Shown piece by piece: positions 7,836 to 15,732 of a stretch of DNA of 64,000 nucleotides. The notes beneath the pieces are model-generated. The model had not been told where the DNA came from. It saw nothing but the letters and a program-made list of their open reading frames with translations, and did not search any database. How positions within the stretch are numbered: the first letter of the stretch is position 1; the number at the start of each line of letters is the position of its first letter. The position numbers and the translations under genes were made by a program. The stretch comes from Corynebacterium urealyticum DSM 7109 (GTDB lineage Bacteria > Actinomycetota > Actinomycetes > Mycobacteriales > Mycobacteriaceae), in contig NC_010545.1 of the NCBI RefSeq assembly GCF_000069945.1, positions 1,922,001 to 1,986,000 on the forward strand, in the 5' to 3' direction.

Positions 7836-8789
7836 ATGCCCGCTACCCCGCCCCCAAGCCCCCACAATCCCAGCGAACGGCACCCCAAGGAGGAGGATCC
7901 CGACAAGCTGGGTCCGGACACACTGGGCCCCGACACTCTGGGCGCGGAGGATCTCACCTACCTCGCAGCAACGGAGAAGCTACTGCTCGCGGTCGACTTC
8001 GACGGCACGCTGGCGGAGTTCTCGGACTCCCCCACCGACGTGCGAGCGGTACCCGGCGCGCTGGAGGCACTGCAGGAGCTCGCCGGGCTCCCTGGGGTGA
8101 CCGTGCTCATCATCTCTGGTCGCCAGCTACGCGAACTCTCCGCGGTCACCGGACTGCCAGTACTCGACAGTCCGGGCCCAGACGATATCCGCCTGGTCGG
8201 CTCCCACGGTGCGGAAGACTCCCTTTCGGGCAGCGCTGCCGCTGCGAACGAGGCCGTCGGCAGCGCCGCGGTTGGTACTGCGGACGGTTCCGTGAACCCC
8301 ACCCCATCGGCGCGGGCAGAGGTGTTGCAGAAACTGGGCGAGCACGCCGAGCAGATCGCAGCCACCGACCGCGGCATGTGGGTGGAGTACAAGCCATACT
8401 CGGTGGGCCTGCACACCCGGCAGGCCGCCAGCCCCGAGGCCGCGCAGCAAGCGAACCAACGTTTGGCGGAGTTCGCGGCCACCTGCAGCACCCCGGCGGT
8501 TCCGGTGCAGGTCACCTGGGGCCGCGACATCCTGGAACTCAGCGTGGCCACGGCAACGAAAGGCAGCTACGTGGCAGGCTTGCGCACCCAGCTGCCGGAG
8601 CACGTGGTCTTCTTCCTGGGCGACGACGTCACAGACGAAACCGTCCTTGCCTCCCTCACCCAGCCACGCCCGGACGTCGGCGTCCACGTGGGCGGCCGAC
8701 TCGCGGACACCACCGCGGCAACCCGGAGCCTGGGAAGCCCCTTCAACGTGCGGGACACGCTCCAGCAGCTCGCGGAGCTACGACGATAG
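7836..8789 (+). CDS. otsB: Trehalose-6-phosphate phosphatase OtsB
   Basis: OtsB removes the phosphate from trehalose-6-phosphate and completes the OtsAB pathway. It is a HAD-superfamily phosphatase: motif I is DFDGTLAEF at about residue 53 (nucleophile Asp and acid/base Asp), motif II is LIISGR, and motif IV is GDDVTDE at about residue 263. The N-terminal 45 residues are a Pro/Asp-rich leader with a short repeat (LGPDTLGPDTLG). AAGGAG lies ahead of the ATG. The 3' end runs into a 38-bp tandem repeat shared with the end of the convergent LacI-type gene. Confidence 0.95.
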   Translation: MPATPPPSPHNPSERHPKEEDPDKLGPDTLGPDTLGAEDLTYLAATEKLLLAVDFDGTLAEFSDSPTDVRAVPGALEALQELAGLPGVTVLIISGRQLRELSAVTGLPVLDSPGPDDIRLVGSHGAEDSLSGSAAAANEAVGSAAVGTADGSVNPTPSARAEVLQKLGEHAEQIAATDRGMWVEYKPYSVGLHTRQAASPEAAQQANQRLAEFAATCSTPAVPVQVTWGRDILELSVATATKGSYVAGLRTQLPEHVVFFLGDDVTDETVLASLTQPRPDVGVHVGGRLADTTAATRSLGSPFNVRDTLQQLAELRR

Positions 8790-8892
8790 AGCCCGCGGCG
8801 CAGTTGCCCGCGGAGCTAGATCCCTTGAGCCCGCGGCGCAGTTGCCCGCGGAGCTGTGCCGGTAGAGCCCGCGGCACCCTAAGCCCGCGGAG
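8771..8892. repeat. 38-bp tandem repeat between otsB and the LacI-type regulator
   Basis: The 29-base word beginning GAGCCCGCGGCGCAGTT is perfectly repeated at 8789 and 8827. A third, degenerate copy starts at 8865, exactly 38 bases further on. The core CGCGGAGCT also occurs at 8771, again 38 bases upstream of the first full unit. The array therefore begins in the last codons of otsB and ends in the last codons of the convergent regulator. Each unit contains two CCCGCGG palindromes. The position suggests transcription termination or replication-slippage growth; no function is shown. Confidence 0.85.
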
Positions 8893-10009
8893 AAGCGATA
8901 GAGGTACCGTCCAGCACCGTCGTCTCCAGGTAGACCGCCGGCGGGGTCTCCGACTGCGCCCGCGATGGCGCGGATTTCCGATTTTTCGCCGCCTTCCGAC
9001 GCGCCCGGATCTCCTCCGCGAGATGCTCACCACTCAGGCGCCCCTTCGTGCGGGAGGGCTGGCGCACCGTGACAATACCTTCGGCCTCTGCCTGCGGGAT
9101 GCCGTCGAAACCGGTCACCGACAAGTCGCCAGGGACGTCGATGCCCACCGAGTCGGCGTAGCGCAGCAGACCGAGCGCCATCGAGTCGGTCGTACACACC
9201 ACGGCGGTGAGATCCGGGTTATTCTCCAACAGCTCGCGGGCGGCGTCCTCGGTGGTTCCGGCATCGTTAATGTGGCGCTCCACGAGGGGCACGCTCGCGG
9301 TGTCGATGCCCGCCTCGGCGAGAATCTCCAGCGCGCCGGCCACACGATCCCGCTGCACATTCATGCGCGCCCCGGCAAGCCGCTCCTGGCTGACGGGCCC
9401 GTTGTTGGGTTCCCGATCCAGCCGGATGCACAGGATGCCGATCTTGCGGTGACCTGCGTCGACGAGACGACGGACGACCGGTTTAATGGCCTCGCGGTCG
9501 TCGATTCCGACGAAGCGGAGCCCTTCGCGACCGGCGGGCTGGTCGCAGATGACGACGGGGCGTCCCCGACTAATGGCGGCCTCCAGGTAGGGGTCCTCGT
9601 CGGCGACAGAGTAGACGATGAAACCGTCGACGGCAGCCTGGTTGATCAGGGCGGTGGCGTCCTTCCCATCGGACTGGACCCCGGCGGGGATGAGGAGCAT
9701 GGACACCCCCATCTCGCCACAGGCCTGCGAGACGCCAGACATGAATTCGACGGAGGCCTGGTCATCGAAGGCGTAGGTCAGCTCCTCGGTGAGGAGGACG
9801 CCGACGGCACCCGCCCGCTGGATGCGCAGGGAACGCGCGATGGGGTCGGGCCCCGGGTAGCCCATCTTCTCCGCGGTCTGCAGGATCTTGGTGCGCAGCT
9901 CCTCGGAGAGTTGACCGGGCCGGTTATAGGCGTTGGAGACGGTGGTCCGGGATACGCCCAACTCGGCGGCGATGGAAGCGAGGGTGCCTCGACGGGCGGG
10001 TTGATTCAT
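8879..10009 (-). CDS. LacI-family transcriptional regulator (IpsA-like)
   Basis: A 376-residue DNA-binding regulator with the LacI N-terminus: TLASIAAELGVSRTTVSNAY is the helix-turn-helix and RPGQLSEELRTKILQTAEKMGY completes the headpiece and hinge. A periplasmic-binding-protein-like effector domain follows. The same position, between otsB and a metal ABC transporter, is held in C. glutamicum by ipsA, an inositol-responsive activator/repressor of inositol-lipid synthesis. The name IpsA is therefore a synteny inference. It diverges from the metal transporter operon, and the 107-bp gap holds candidate operators with TTGC/GCAA half-sites. Confidence 0.87.
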   Translation of the reverse strand: MNQPARRGTLASIAAELGVSRTTVSNAYNRPGQLSEELRTKILQTAEKMGYPGPDPIARSLRIQRAGAVGVLLTEELTYAFDDQASVEFMSGVSQACGEMGVSMLLIPAGVQSDGKDATALINQAAVDGFIVYSVADEDPYLEAAISRGRPVVICDQPAGREGLRFVGIDDREAIKPVVRRLVDAGHRKIGILCIRLDREPNNGPVSQERLAGARMNVQRDRVAGALEILAEAGIDTASVPLVERHINDAGTTEDAARELLENNPDLTAVVCTTDSMALGLLRYADSVGIDVPGDLSVTGFDGIPQAEAEGIVTVRQPSRTKGRLSGEHLAEEIRARRKAAKNRKSAPSRAQSETPPAVYLETTVLDGTSIASPRA

Positions 10010-10030
10010 GCTTCTTACCGTAGGCGGTTG

Positions 10031-10084
10031 GCAAAAAAAATTGCTGGCCGGCGGGGTGCTGCATTAGATTGCTTATTGCAATCT
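10031..10084. promoter_or_regulatory. Two TTGC/GCAA palindromes in the divergent promoter region
   Basis: A perfect 7-bp inverted repeat, AGATTGC-TTATT-GCAATCT, lies at 10066-10084. A second palindrome, GCAA-AAAAAA-TTGC, lies at 10031-10044. Both sit between the LacI-type regulator (minus) and the metal ABC operon (plus). This looks like an operator for a dimeric repressor, possibly autoregulation by the LacI-type protein. Neither resembles the usual TGA-rich Zur box. Confidence 0.5.
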
Positions 10085-10116
10085 GTTCCCATTACCAACA
10101 ACTGTGAGAAGTTTCT

Positions 10117-11157
10117 ATGAACTTTAGTGCAACAACCCGCAAGCGCGGCGCCGCCATCTTCGGTGCCCTCACCCTGACCGCAGGCCTTGCCGCCTGCTCC
10201 GAGGGCGGCTCGCAGGACAATCCGGCCGAGAACACGGAGTTCAAGATCGTCGCCTCGACCCCGGTCTGGGGAGATATCGCCAAGGCGGTCATCGAGAGCG
10301 TCGACGGGGCGGAGGAGACCTTCTCCGTCGAGACCATCATGGAGAACAAGGACGACGATCCGCACGGCTACGAGGCCACCGCCGCCGACATCGCGAAGGC
10401 CAAGAGCGCGGACCTCATCGCTGCCAACGGCGCGGGCTACGACAACTGGCTCACCGATAATGCGGACGACGCCCCGATCGTGAGCGCTCTCCCGCTGGCC
10501 GCGGCCCACACGCACGACCACGGCGATCACGAGCACGGGCATGACCACGATCATGAGGGCGACGATCACGTGGGTCACGACCACGACCATGATCACGGCG
10601 ATCATGAGGGCCATGACCACGATCACGAGCACGGCCACGGGCATGACCACGGCAGCGGCCAGAATCCGCACGCCTGGCTGGACATGGACATCGTCAACGC
10701 CTTCGCCGATAACCTCGCAACCCAGCTCCACGAGCTCGACAAGGACTTCCCGGCCAAGCTGGACGAGAACAGCGAGATCAAGGAGAAGACCGCGTCCTAC
10801 ACCGAGCGCATGAAGAAGCTGCCGGCCAAGAAGGTCATGCTGACCGAGTCGGTTGCCGAGGCCATCGTCGAGGACTCCAGCCTCGAGGACATCACCCCAG
10901 AGTCCTTCGCCAAGGCCGTGGCCCGCGAAGCCGAGCCCTCCGCAGCAGACCTCGCCGCCGCGAAGAAGCTGATCACGGACGGCAAGCTGGACGTCCTGAT
11001 CACTAACGAGCAGGCCCAGACCCCGGCAGCCGAAGAGCTGACGAAGGCCGCCAAGGATAAGGACGTTGCTACTGTAAACGTGAACGAAACCCCGGACCGG
11101 GGCACCACGTACTTCGACTACGTGGATGGCATCCTCAAGCAGCTAGAGGACGCATGA
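10117..11157 (+). CDS. Metal (Zn/Mn) ABC transporter substrate-binding lipoprotein
   Basis: A ZnuA/TroA-type binding protein (346 residues) that captures a divalent metal outside the membrane for the ABC transporter encoded next. The signal peptide ends with lipobox LAAC (GLAACSEGG). The mature protein opens with FKIVASTPVWGDIAKAV and contains the DPHGYEATAADI segment with a metal-ligand His. Residues about 131-180 form a His/Asp/Glu-rich loop (HDHGDHEHGHDHDHEG and so on), typical of zinc-specific ZnuA proteins. NPHAWLDM and the C-terminal LITNEQAQ complete the family. It overlaps the ATPase gene by four bases. Confidence 0.93.
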   Translation: MNFSATTRKRGAAIFGALTLTAGLAACSEGGSQDNPAENTEFKIVASTPVWGDIAKAVIESVDGAEETFSVETIMENKDDDPHGYEATAADIAKAKSADLIAANGAGYDNWLTDNADDAPIVSALPLAAAHTHDHGDHEHGHDHDHEGDDHVGHDHDHDHGDHEGHDHDHEHGHGHDHGSGQNPHAWLDMDIVNAFADNLATQLHELDKDFPAKLDENSEIKEKTASYTERMKKLPAKKVMLTESVAEAIVEDSSLEDITPESFAKAVAREAEPSAADLAAAKKLITDGKLDVLITNEQAQTPAAEELTKAAKDKDVATVNVNETPDRGTTYFDYVDGILKQLEDA

Positions 11158-11855
11158 GATTAGCGTTTCACAACGCCGCGATTGAACCCCTGTGGCGCGA
11201 CCTCAACCTCGAGGTCGCCCCGGGGGAATTTCTCGCTATTTTGGGCTCAAACGGCGTGGGCAAGTCCACCCTCTTCCAGACCGTGCTGGGGCAGCGCACG
11301 CTGACCCGCGGCAGCGTCGAGGTGGAAGGCACGATCGGCTACATCCCGCAGCAGCGAATGTTCCCTGCGAACCTGCCGATTAGGGCGCGTGACCTGGTGG
11401 GGCTTTCCACCGCACACGGGGTGTTCCGCAACCGCCGCCCCCGCCGCGAGCAGATCGACGCCGCGCTCGCCGAGGTCGGCGCGGCCGGGCTGGCGGACCG
11501 CCGCGTCGGGAAGATGTCGGGCGGCCAGCAGCAGCTGATCCGCCAGGCCCAGGCGCTCGCAGGGGACCCGGAAATCCTGCTGTGCGACGAGCCGCTGCTC
11601 TCCATGGACCTGCGCGCCCAGCGCGCCACCGTTGAGCTATTGGAGCGCCAGCGGCGGAAAAAGAATGCCGCGGTGCTGTTCATCACGCACAACATCAACC
11701 CGATCCTCGAGGTCACCGACCGGGTTCTCTACATCACCCCGCACGGGCATCGGCAGGGCACGGTCGCGGAAGTCATGAACACCGAGACCCTCTCGGAGCT
11801 GTACCAGACCGAGGTGAAGGTCATCGAGGTAGATGGGAAGTTGATCGTTCTATGA
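11154..11855 (+). CDS. Metal ABC transporter ATP-binding protein
   Basis: A 233-residue ABC ATPase that powers metal uptake through the adjacent permease. Walker A is GSNGVGKST (residues 31-39), the Q-loop is in YIPQQRMF, the signature is MSGGQQQL, Walker B is ILLCDEPLL, and the switch His is in FITHNINPI. ATGA overlaps link it to both the binding-protein gene upstream and the permease downstream, so the three form one translationally coupled operon. The protein is on the short side but complete. Confidence 0.94.
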   Translation: MRLAFHNAAIEPLWRDLNLEVAPGEFLAILGSNGVGKSTLFQTVLGQRTLTRGSVEVEGTIGYIPQQRMFPANLPIRARDLVGLSTAHGVFRNRRPRREQIDAALAEVGAAGLADRRVGKMSGGQQQLIRQAQALAGDPEILLCDEPLLSMDLRAQRATVELLERQRRKKNAAVLFITHNINPILEVTDRVLYITPHGHRQGTVAEVMNTETLSELYQTEVKVIEVDGKLIVL

Positions 11856-12859
11856 GCGAGTTTCATACCGGCCAGTGGTGGGCGGACACCCTTGCCCTGC
11901 TGAACGTGGATTTCGTGCAGCAGTCCATCCTCGCAGCCCTGTTGCTGGGCGTGCTCTCCGGAGCGATCGCGCCGATCATCGTGATGCGCAACATGAGCTT
12001 CGCGGCACACAGCACCGGCGAGCTCGCGCTGATGGGTGCGGCGGCCGCCTTGCTCTTCGGTTTCAGCGTCTCCTGGGGTGCGTTACTCGGAGCGGTCTGT
12101 GCGGCGGTGATTCTCGGGGTGGTGGGCGCCCGAGAACAGGACTCCATCGTCGCCGTGGTGCTGAGCTTCGGCATGGGCCTTTCGGTGCTCTTTATCTACC
12201 TCTACCCCGGCCGTTCCTCCATCGCCTTTAGCCTGCTCACCGGGCAGATCGTGGGCGTGAGCTCGTCGAATATGAAGATGCTGGCGATTATGACGGTGAT
12301 CGTCGTCGCGGTCATCGCGCTGCTGTGGCGGCCGTTGCTCTTCGCCACCGTCGATCCGACGATGGCCGCTGCCAGTGGGGTGAAGGTGCGGTTGCTTTCC
12401 ATCCTCTTCGCCGCCGTGCTGGGTGCGGTGGCCAGCCAGGGCGTGCAGATCGTGGGTGCCCTGCTGCTCCTCGCGCTGCTGATTACCCCGGGTGCGGCGG
12501 CGGTGAAGGTTACCGCCAATCCCCTGGTCGCCGTGGTCCTTTCCGCGATCTTTTCGGTGACGGCCGCGGTGGGCGGCCTGGTGCTTTCGCTGGCACCCGG
12601 CCTGCCAGTTTCCGTCTTCGTGACGACGCTGAGCTTCCTGATCTACCTGGTCTGCTGGTTCATCGAGTGGCTGCGGGGTCGCCAGATGGACGCCGACGAG
12701 GTGCGCGCCGCCTCCTATGCCGCAGGCCAGGGTTTGAGCGGGGTAGCCGGCCGCACCGGCCAGTCGGGCGCGGCGAGCCTGAGCTCTCAGCCGGGTACCG
12801 ATAGTTCCGTGCCGCTGTGCGAGGCGGACTCCTGCGCCAACTCGGAGAACCACCACTAA
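11852..12859 (+). CDS. Metal ABC transporter permease (ZnuB-like)
   Basis: A 335-residue integral membrane protein of the ABC-3 family. About eight hydrophobic helices run from residue 20 to 265, including the conserved RNMSFAAHSTGELALMGAAAA motif region and the cytoplasmic coupling helix near GVKVRLLSI. The C-terminal 60 residues are a soluble Ser/Gly-rich tail containing two Cys (CEADSC). It is the last gene of the three-gene metal uptake operon and is followed by a strong hairpin that also ends convergent rlmB. Confidence 0.93.
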   Translation: MSEFHTGQWWADTLALLNVDFVQQSILAALLLGVLSGAIAPIIVMRNMSFAAHSTGELALMGAAAALLFGFSVSWGALLGAVCAAVILGVVGAREQDSIVAVVLSFGMGLSVLFIYLYPGRSSIAFSLLTGQIVGVSSSNMKMLAIMTVIVVAVIALLWRPLLFATVDPTMAAASGVKVRLLSILFAAVLGAVASQGVQIVGALLLLALLITPGAAAVKVTANPLVAVVLSAIFSVTAAVGGLVLSLAPGLPVSVFVTTLSFLIYLVCWFIEWLRGRQMDADEVRAASYAAGQGLSGVAGRTGQSGAASLSSQPGTDSSVPLCEADSCANSENHH

Positions 12860-12896
12860 GACGCCTCAGCGGGCCGATCCCCGGAACGTTATAAAG

Positions 12897-12928
12897 AAGG
12901 CCGCGCTAGCACTTGCTAGCGCGGCCTT
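12897..12928. terminator. Bidirectional hairpin between metal permease gene and rlmB
   Basis: A perfect 14-bp stem, AAGGCCGCGCTAGC / GCTAGCGCGGCCTT, with an ACTT loop lies in the gap between convergent genes. Confidence 0.85.
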
Positions 12929-12944
12929 TCGCTACTGCCTGGTC

Positions 12945-13898
12945 TTAGTTCTTGCCCACGCGACGCTGGCGGGCGAACTCGCTCAGCACCACGCCAGCAG
13001 CCACGGAGGCGTTGAGGGATTCAACCTTGTCAGCCATCGGGATCGAGAGGATCGTATCCGCGGTCTCCCCGACCAGACGGGACAGCCCCTTGCCCTCGCT
13101 GCCAACGACGACCACCGTCGGCGTCGTGCCGTCGTAGGTGTCCAGTGTGTGCTCCCCACCGGCATCCAGACCGACGACCTGGTAGCCGTTCTGCTGGAAC
13201 TGCTTCAGCGCGCGCACCATGTTCGTTGCCTTCGCGACCGGCAGGCGCGCCGCCGTACCCGCGGAGGTCCGCCAGGTCACGGCAGTCACAGACGCGCTGC
13301 GACGCTCCGGGATCACCACGCCGTGGCCACCGAAAGCTGCCACGGAGCGGATCACGGCACCCAGGTTGCGCGGGTCGGTGATGTTGTCCAGCGCCACGAC
13401 CAGGCCGGGCGTCGCGGAATCCGCGGCGCGCTCGATGAGGTCGTGCACATCCGCGTACTTATACGGTGGGATCTGCAGACCAATGCCCTGGTGTAGCCCG
13501 TTGCCGGTCATGCGATCCAGCTCCTGGCGGCTGACCTCCAGGACCGAGATGCCGCGGCTGGAGCAGATGTGGACGGCCTCGGACAGTCGGTCGTCATTAC
13601 CCGTCCCTTCCGCGACGTACAGGGCGGACGCCGGGACGTTGGCGTGCAGGCACTCCACCACGGGGTTGCGGCCGACGACCAGCTCGTTGCCACCGAAGGC
13701 ATCGCGGCGGTCGTGCGCCCCGGATGCCCGGCGCTGTGCGGCCTTCTTGCGCTTGTGCGCCTGGTGGTAGACGCGGTCCTCCGCCTTCGGGGTCGGACCC
13801 TTACCACGCAGGCCGCGGCGCTTCTCCCCGGCCGACCCCTTCGACGGGCCCTTCTTGTTCTTGCGTGCGCCGCCGTGTCGTCGCGAGTTGCCAGCCAT
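12945..13898 (-). CDS. rlmB: 23S rRNA 2'-O-methyltransferase (RlmB/SpoU family)
   Basis: A SPOUT methyltransferase (317 residues) that methylates a ribose in 23S rRNA or a tRNA. The N-terminal 60 residues are Lys/Arg/Gly-rich. The substrate-binding SpoU_sub domain follows ([19 protein letters not shown]). The knotted catalytic motifs are [20 protein letters not shown] (motif 1), [14 protein letters not shown] (motif 2) and [18 protein letters not shown] (motif 3). In actinobacteria this gene normally follows cysS directly. Here cysS is 4.5 kb away because the haem island lies between them. Confidence 0.92.
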   Translation of the reverse strand: MAGNSRRHGGARKNKKGPSKGSAGEKRRGLRGKGPTPKAEDRVYHQAHKRKKAAQRRASGAHDRRDAFGGNELVVGRNPVVECLHANVPASALYVAEGTGNDDRLSEAVHICSSRGISVLEVSRQELDRMTGNGLHQGIGLQIPPYKYADVHDLIERAADSATPGLVVALDNITDPRNLGAVIRSVAAFGGHGVVIPERRSASVTAVTWRTSAGTAARLPVAKATNMVRALKQFQQNGYQVVGLDAGGEHTLDTYDGTTPTVVVVGSEGKGLSRLVGETADTILSIPMADKVESLNASVAAGVVLSEFARQRRVGKN

Positions 13899-13992
13899 CG
13901 TGCTCCCTAGTTGTGCGTGAATTATCGAGCACCAAGTCTATCGTTCCAGCGCCCATTCACACTATTGCTCGGCCACTGCGTCGCAGCTGTGG

Positions 13993-14583
13993 CTAGCTGG
14001 CGAAGGTGACTGGGACCTCCGCGACGTCCTCGAAGCCTTCGGTGTGGTCACCGAAAATCTTCAGAACGCATTCCTGCGTGGCGCAGTCAACGGCCTGCCC
14101 CTTCTGCTTTGCGGTCAGCGTGAACTCGGTCTCTCCTGCCGGGGAGAGGGGCGCGGTGCCGCCATCCTTCTGGGTGATCCACTGCTGGGTTCCGGCAGCG
14201 CCACGCTCGCCGGTGCAGTCTGGCATCGGCTTACCCGGGGTGCTCTCCGCAGCACAGATGGCGCCGTAGTAGCCCGCTTCCGGGTCCAGGCCGGTGACCT
14301 TGACGGAGATCTTCTGCCCATCCGCGAGGTTTTCTGCTGGGTCTGCGGTGATCTTCACTTCGCTGTTGCCTGTGGCCTCGGCGCTATCGCTGGACTCAGC
14401 GGCAGCGGACGTGCTCGGAGCCTCGCTCGACGCCTCGCTAGCTGGCGCTTCTGTGGTGGAGGAGGCCGACGCCTGCTCTTCTGATCCATCGTCCGAGCAG
14501 GCTGCCAGCAGAGGCAGGCTCAGTGCCATGAGTGCGGCGACAGCGGTTGCTGCGCGCGGGCGTGCGGTGCGGATTGTCTTCAT
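13993..14583 (-). CDS. Neocarzinostatin-fold-like lipoprotein divergent from hmu
   Basis: A 196-residue secreted lipoprotein with signal peptide and lipobox LAAC. A Ser/Ala/Glu-rich linker of about 45 residues joins a domain starting VKITADPAENLADGQKISV. The domain has KVTGLDPEAGYYGAICA, later CTGERG, then a CATQEC disulphide pair, which is the arrangement of neocarzinostatin-type immunoglobulin-like apoproteins (two disulphides, seven strands). It starts 100 bp from hmuT on the other strand, with two DtxR-like boxes between them. A role at the cell surface in haem or haemoprotein handling is inferred from context only. Confidence 0.8.
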   Translation of the reverse strand: MKTIRTARPRAATAVAALMALSLPLLAACSDDGSEEQASASSTTEAPASEASSEAPSTSAAAESSDSAEATGNSEVKITADPAENLADGQKISVKVTGLDPEAGYYGAICAAESTPGKPMPDCTGERGAAGTQQWITQKDGGTAPLSPAGETEFTLTAKQKGQAVDCATQECVLKIFGDHTEGFEDVAEVPVTFAS

Positions 14584-14608
14584 TCTGGAACCTCTTCCTG
14601 GGGTATCA

Positions 14609-14647
14609 CTAGGTTATGCTAACCTCACCGAGGTTAACCTAACCTAT
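14609..14647. promoter_or_regulatory. Two DtxR-type iron boxes between the lipoprotein gene and hmuT
   Basis: The consensus is TTAGGTTAGSCTAACCTAA. Site 1 (14609-14627, CTAGGTTATGCTAACCTCA) matches 16 of 19 positions. Site 2 (14629-14647, CGAGGTTAACCTAACCTAT) matches 15. They lie side by side in the divergent promoter region, so iron-loaded DtxR should repress both directions. A TATAGT-like -10 for hmuT lies just after, near 14652. Confidence 0.87.
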
Positions 14648-14682
14648 GTTGTTATAGTCAAGAATCTCTAAGGACTCTCACC

Positions 14683-15732
14683 ATGCGGACACCCCCACAG
14701 CGCGTATGTCTGCCGCTTTACCTCGCGGCCGCGCTTGCCCTGAGCAGCTGCGGGGCGCCGACTTCGGGCCCTACCCCCACGGCCGAGCAGTCACAGGCCG
14801 CCTCGGCAGAAAAGGCAGCAACTGCGCGCCACGGCGAGAGTTCACCCGCCTCCTCCCCCGCTGGCCACGTCTCTGCACGCCTCCCCAGCCGCGACCCCGA
14901 GGTCCTCGTCGACAAGCAAACGGTGGAGCAATCTCCGGCGCGCGACGCCCGCATCCTCACCCTGGATCGCGCAGGCGCGCTTTCCCGGACGGTATGGGCG
15001 CTGGGCATGGGGGAAAACCTCATCGGGCGAGACACCGCCTCCGATTTCCCAGGGGTCAAAGACCTTCCCCTGGTCACCCCCGGCGGTCACTCGATCAACG
15101 CCGAAACGGTGCTGAGCCTGCGCCCCGACATCGTCCTCACTGATGGTTCGATCGGCCCGAGCCGGGTCATGAAGAAGCTTCGGGCAACCGGGGTGAAGGT
15201 CATCGACATCACTGCGGAACGCACCCCGGAAACCATCGGCACCCTCGTCGAAGAGGTCGCCGCCGGGATCGGGCTAGAGCAGGCCGCGGATCACGTCACC
15301 GAAAAGATCAACGCAAAGCTCGACCAGGCCTCCGCGTCCGCGAGGTCCCGGGCAGATGGTCGCAGCATGATGGTTCTCTACGTGCGCGGCACCGGTGTGG
15401 CGATGATCGCCGGGCCGGAATCCGGTGGCCGAAGCCTCATCGAGAGGCTCGGCGGTACTGACGCCGGCGTGAAACTGGGCATCGATGGCAGCTTCACCCC
15501 GCTGACCCCCGAAGCGCTCATCGAGGCCGCCCCGGACACGCTCATCGTGATGAGCAGTGGCCTGGAATCGGTGGGCGGGGTCGATGGGCTATTGAAGGTT
15601 CCGGGCGTGTCGCAGACTCCAGCGGGAAAGAACCGCTCCGTGCTCGACGTTCCCGATTCCGAACTGCTCTCCTTCGGACCAAACACCCCAGGCGTGATCG
15701 ACGCGATGGCGGAGGCGCTATATGGCGACTAG
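14683..15732 (+). CDS. hmuT: Haem-binding lipoprotein HmuT
   Basis: The cell-surface haem receptor of the HmuTUV importer (349 residues). The signal peptide ends at lipobox LSSC (Cys23), followed by a Ser/Ala/Pro-rich spacer. The binding-protein core starts with RDARILTLDRAGALSRTVWAL. His136 (PGGHSIN) and Tyr233 (MVLYVRGTG) fall where corynebacterial HmuT proteins have their two axial haem ligands, so both are likely ligands here. Located first in the hmuT-hmuU-hmuV-hmuO operon, it overlaps hmuU by 11 bases. DtxR boxes upstream imply repression by iron. Confidence 0.94.
   Translation: MRTPPQRVCLPLYLAAALALSSCGAPTSGPTPTAEQSQAASAEKAATARHGESSPASSPAGHVSARLPSRDPEVLVDKQTVEQSPARDARILTLDRAGALSRTVWALGMGENLIGRDTASDFPGVKDLPLVTPGGHSINAETVLSLRPDIVLTDGSIGPSRVMKKLRATGVKVIDITAERTPETIGTLVEEVAAGIGLEQAADHVTEKINAKLDQASASARSRADGRSMMVLYVRGTGVAMIAGPESGGRSLIERLGGTDAGVKLGIDGSFTPLTPEALIEAAPDTLIVMSSGLESVGGVDGLLKVPGVSQTPAGKNRSVLDVPDSELLSFGPNTPGVIDAMAEALYGD

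Noticed and set aside
8771-8892. Possible CRISPR array
   Set aside because: Only two full repeats with a 9-base gap, too short for spacers, and no cas genes nearby.
7730-10120. 796-residue open frame overlapping otsB and the LacI-type gene
   Set aside because: It is a composite shadow: plus-strand off-frame of otsB, then antisense of the regulator.
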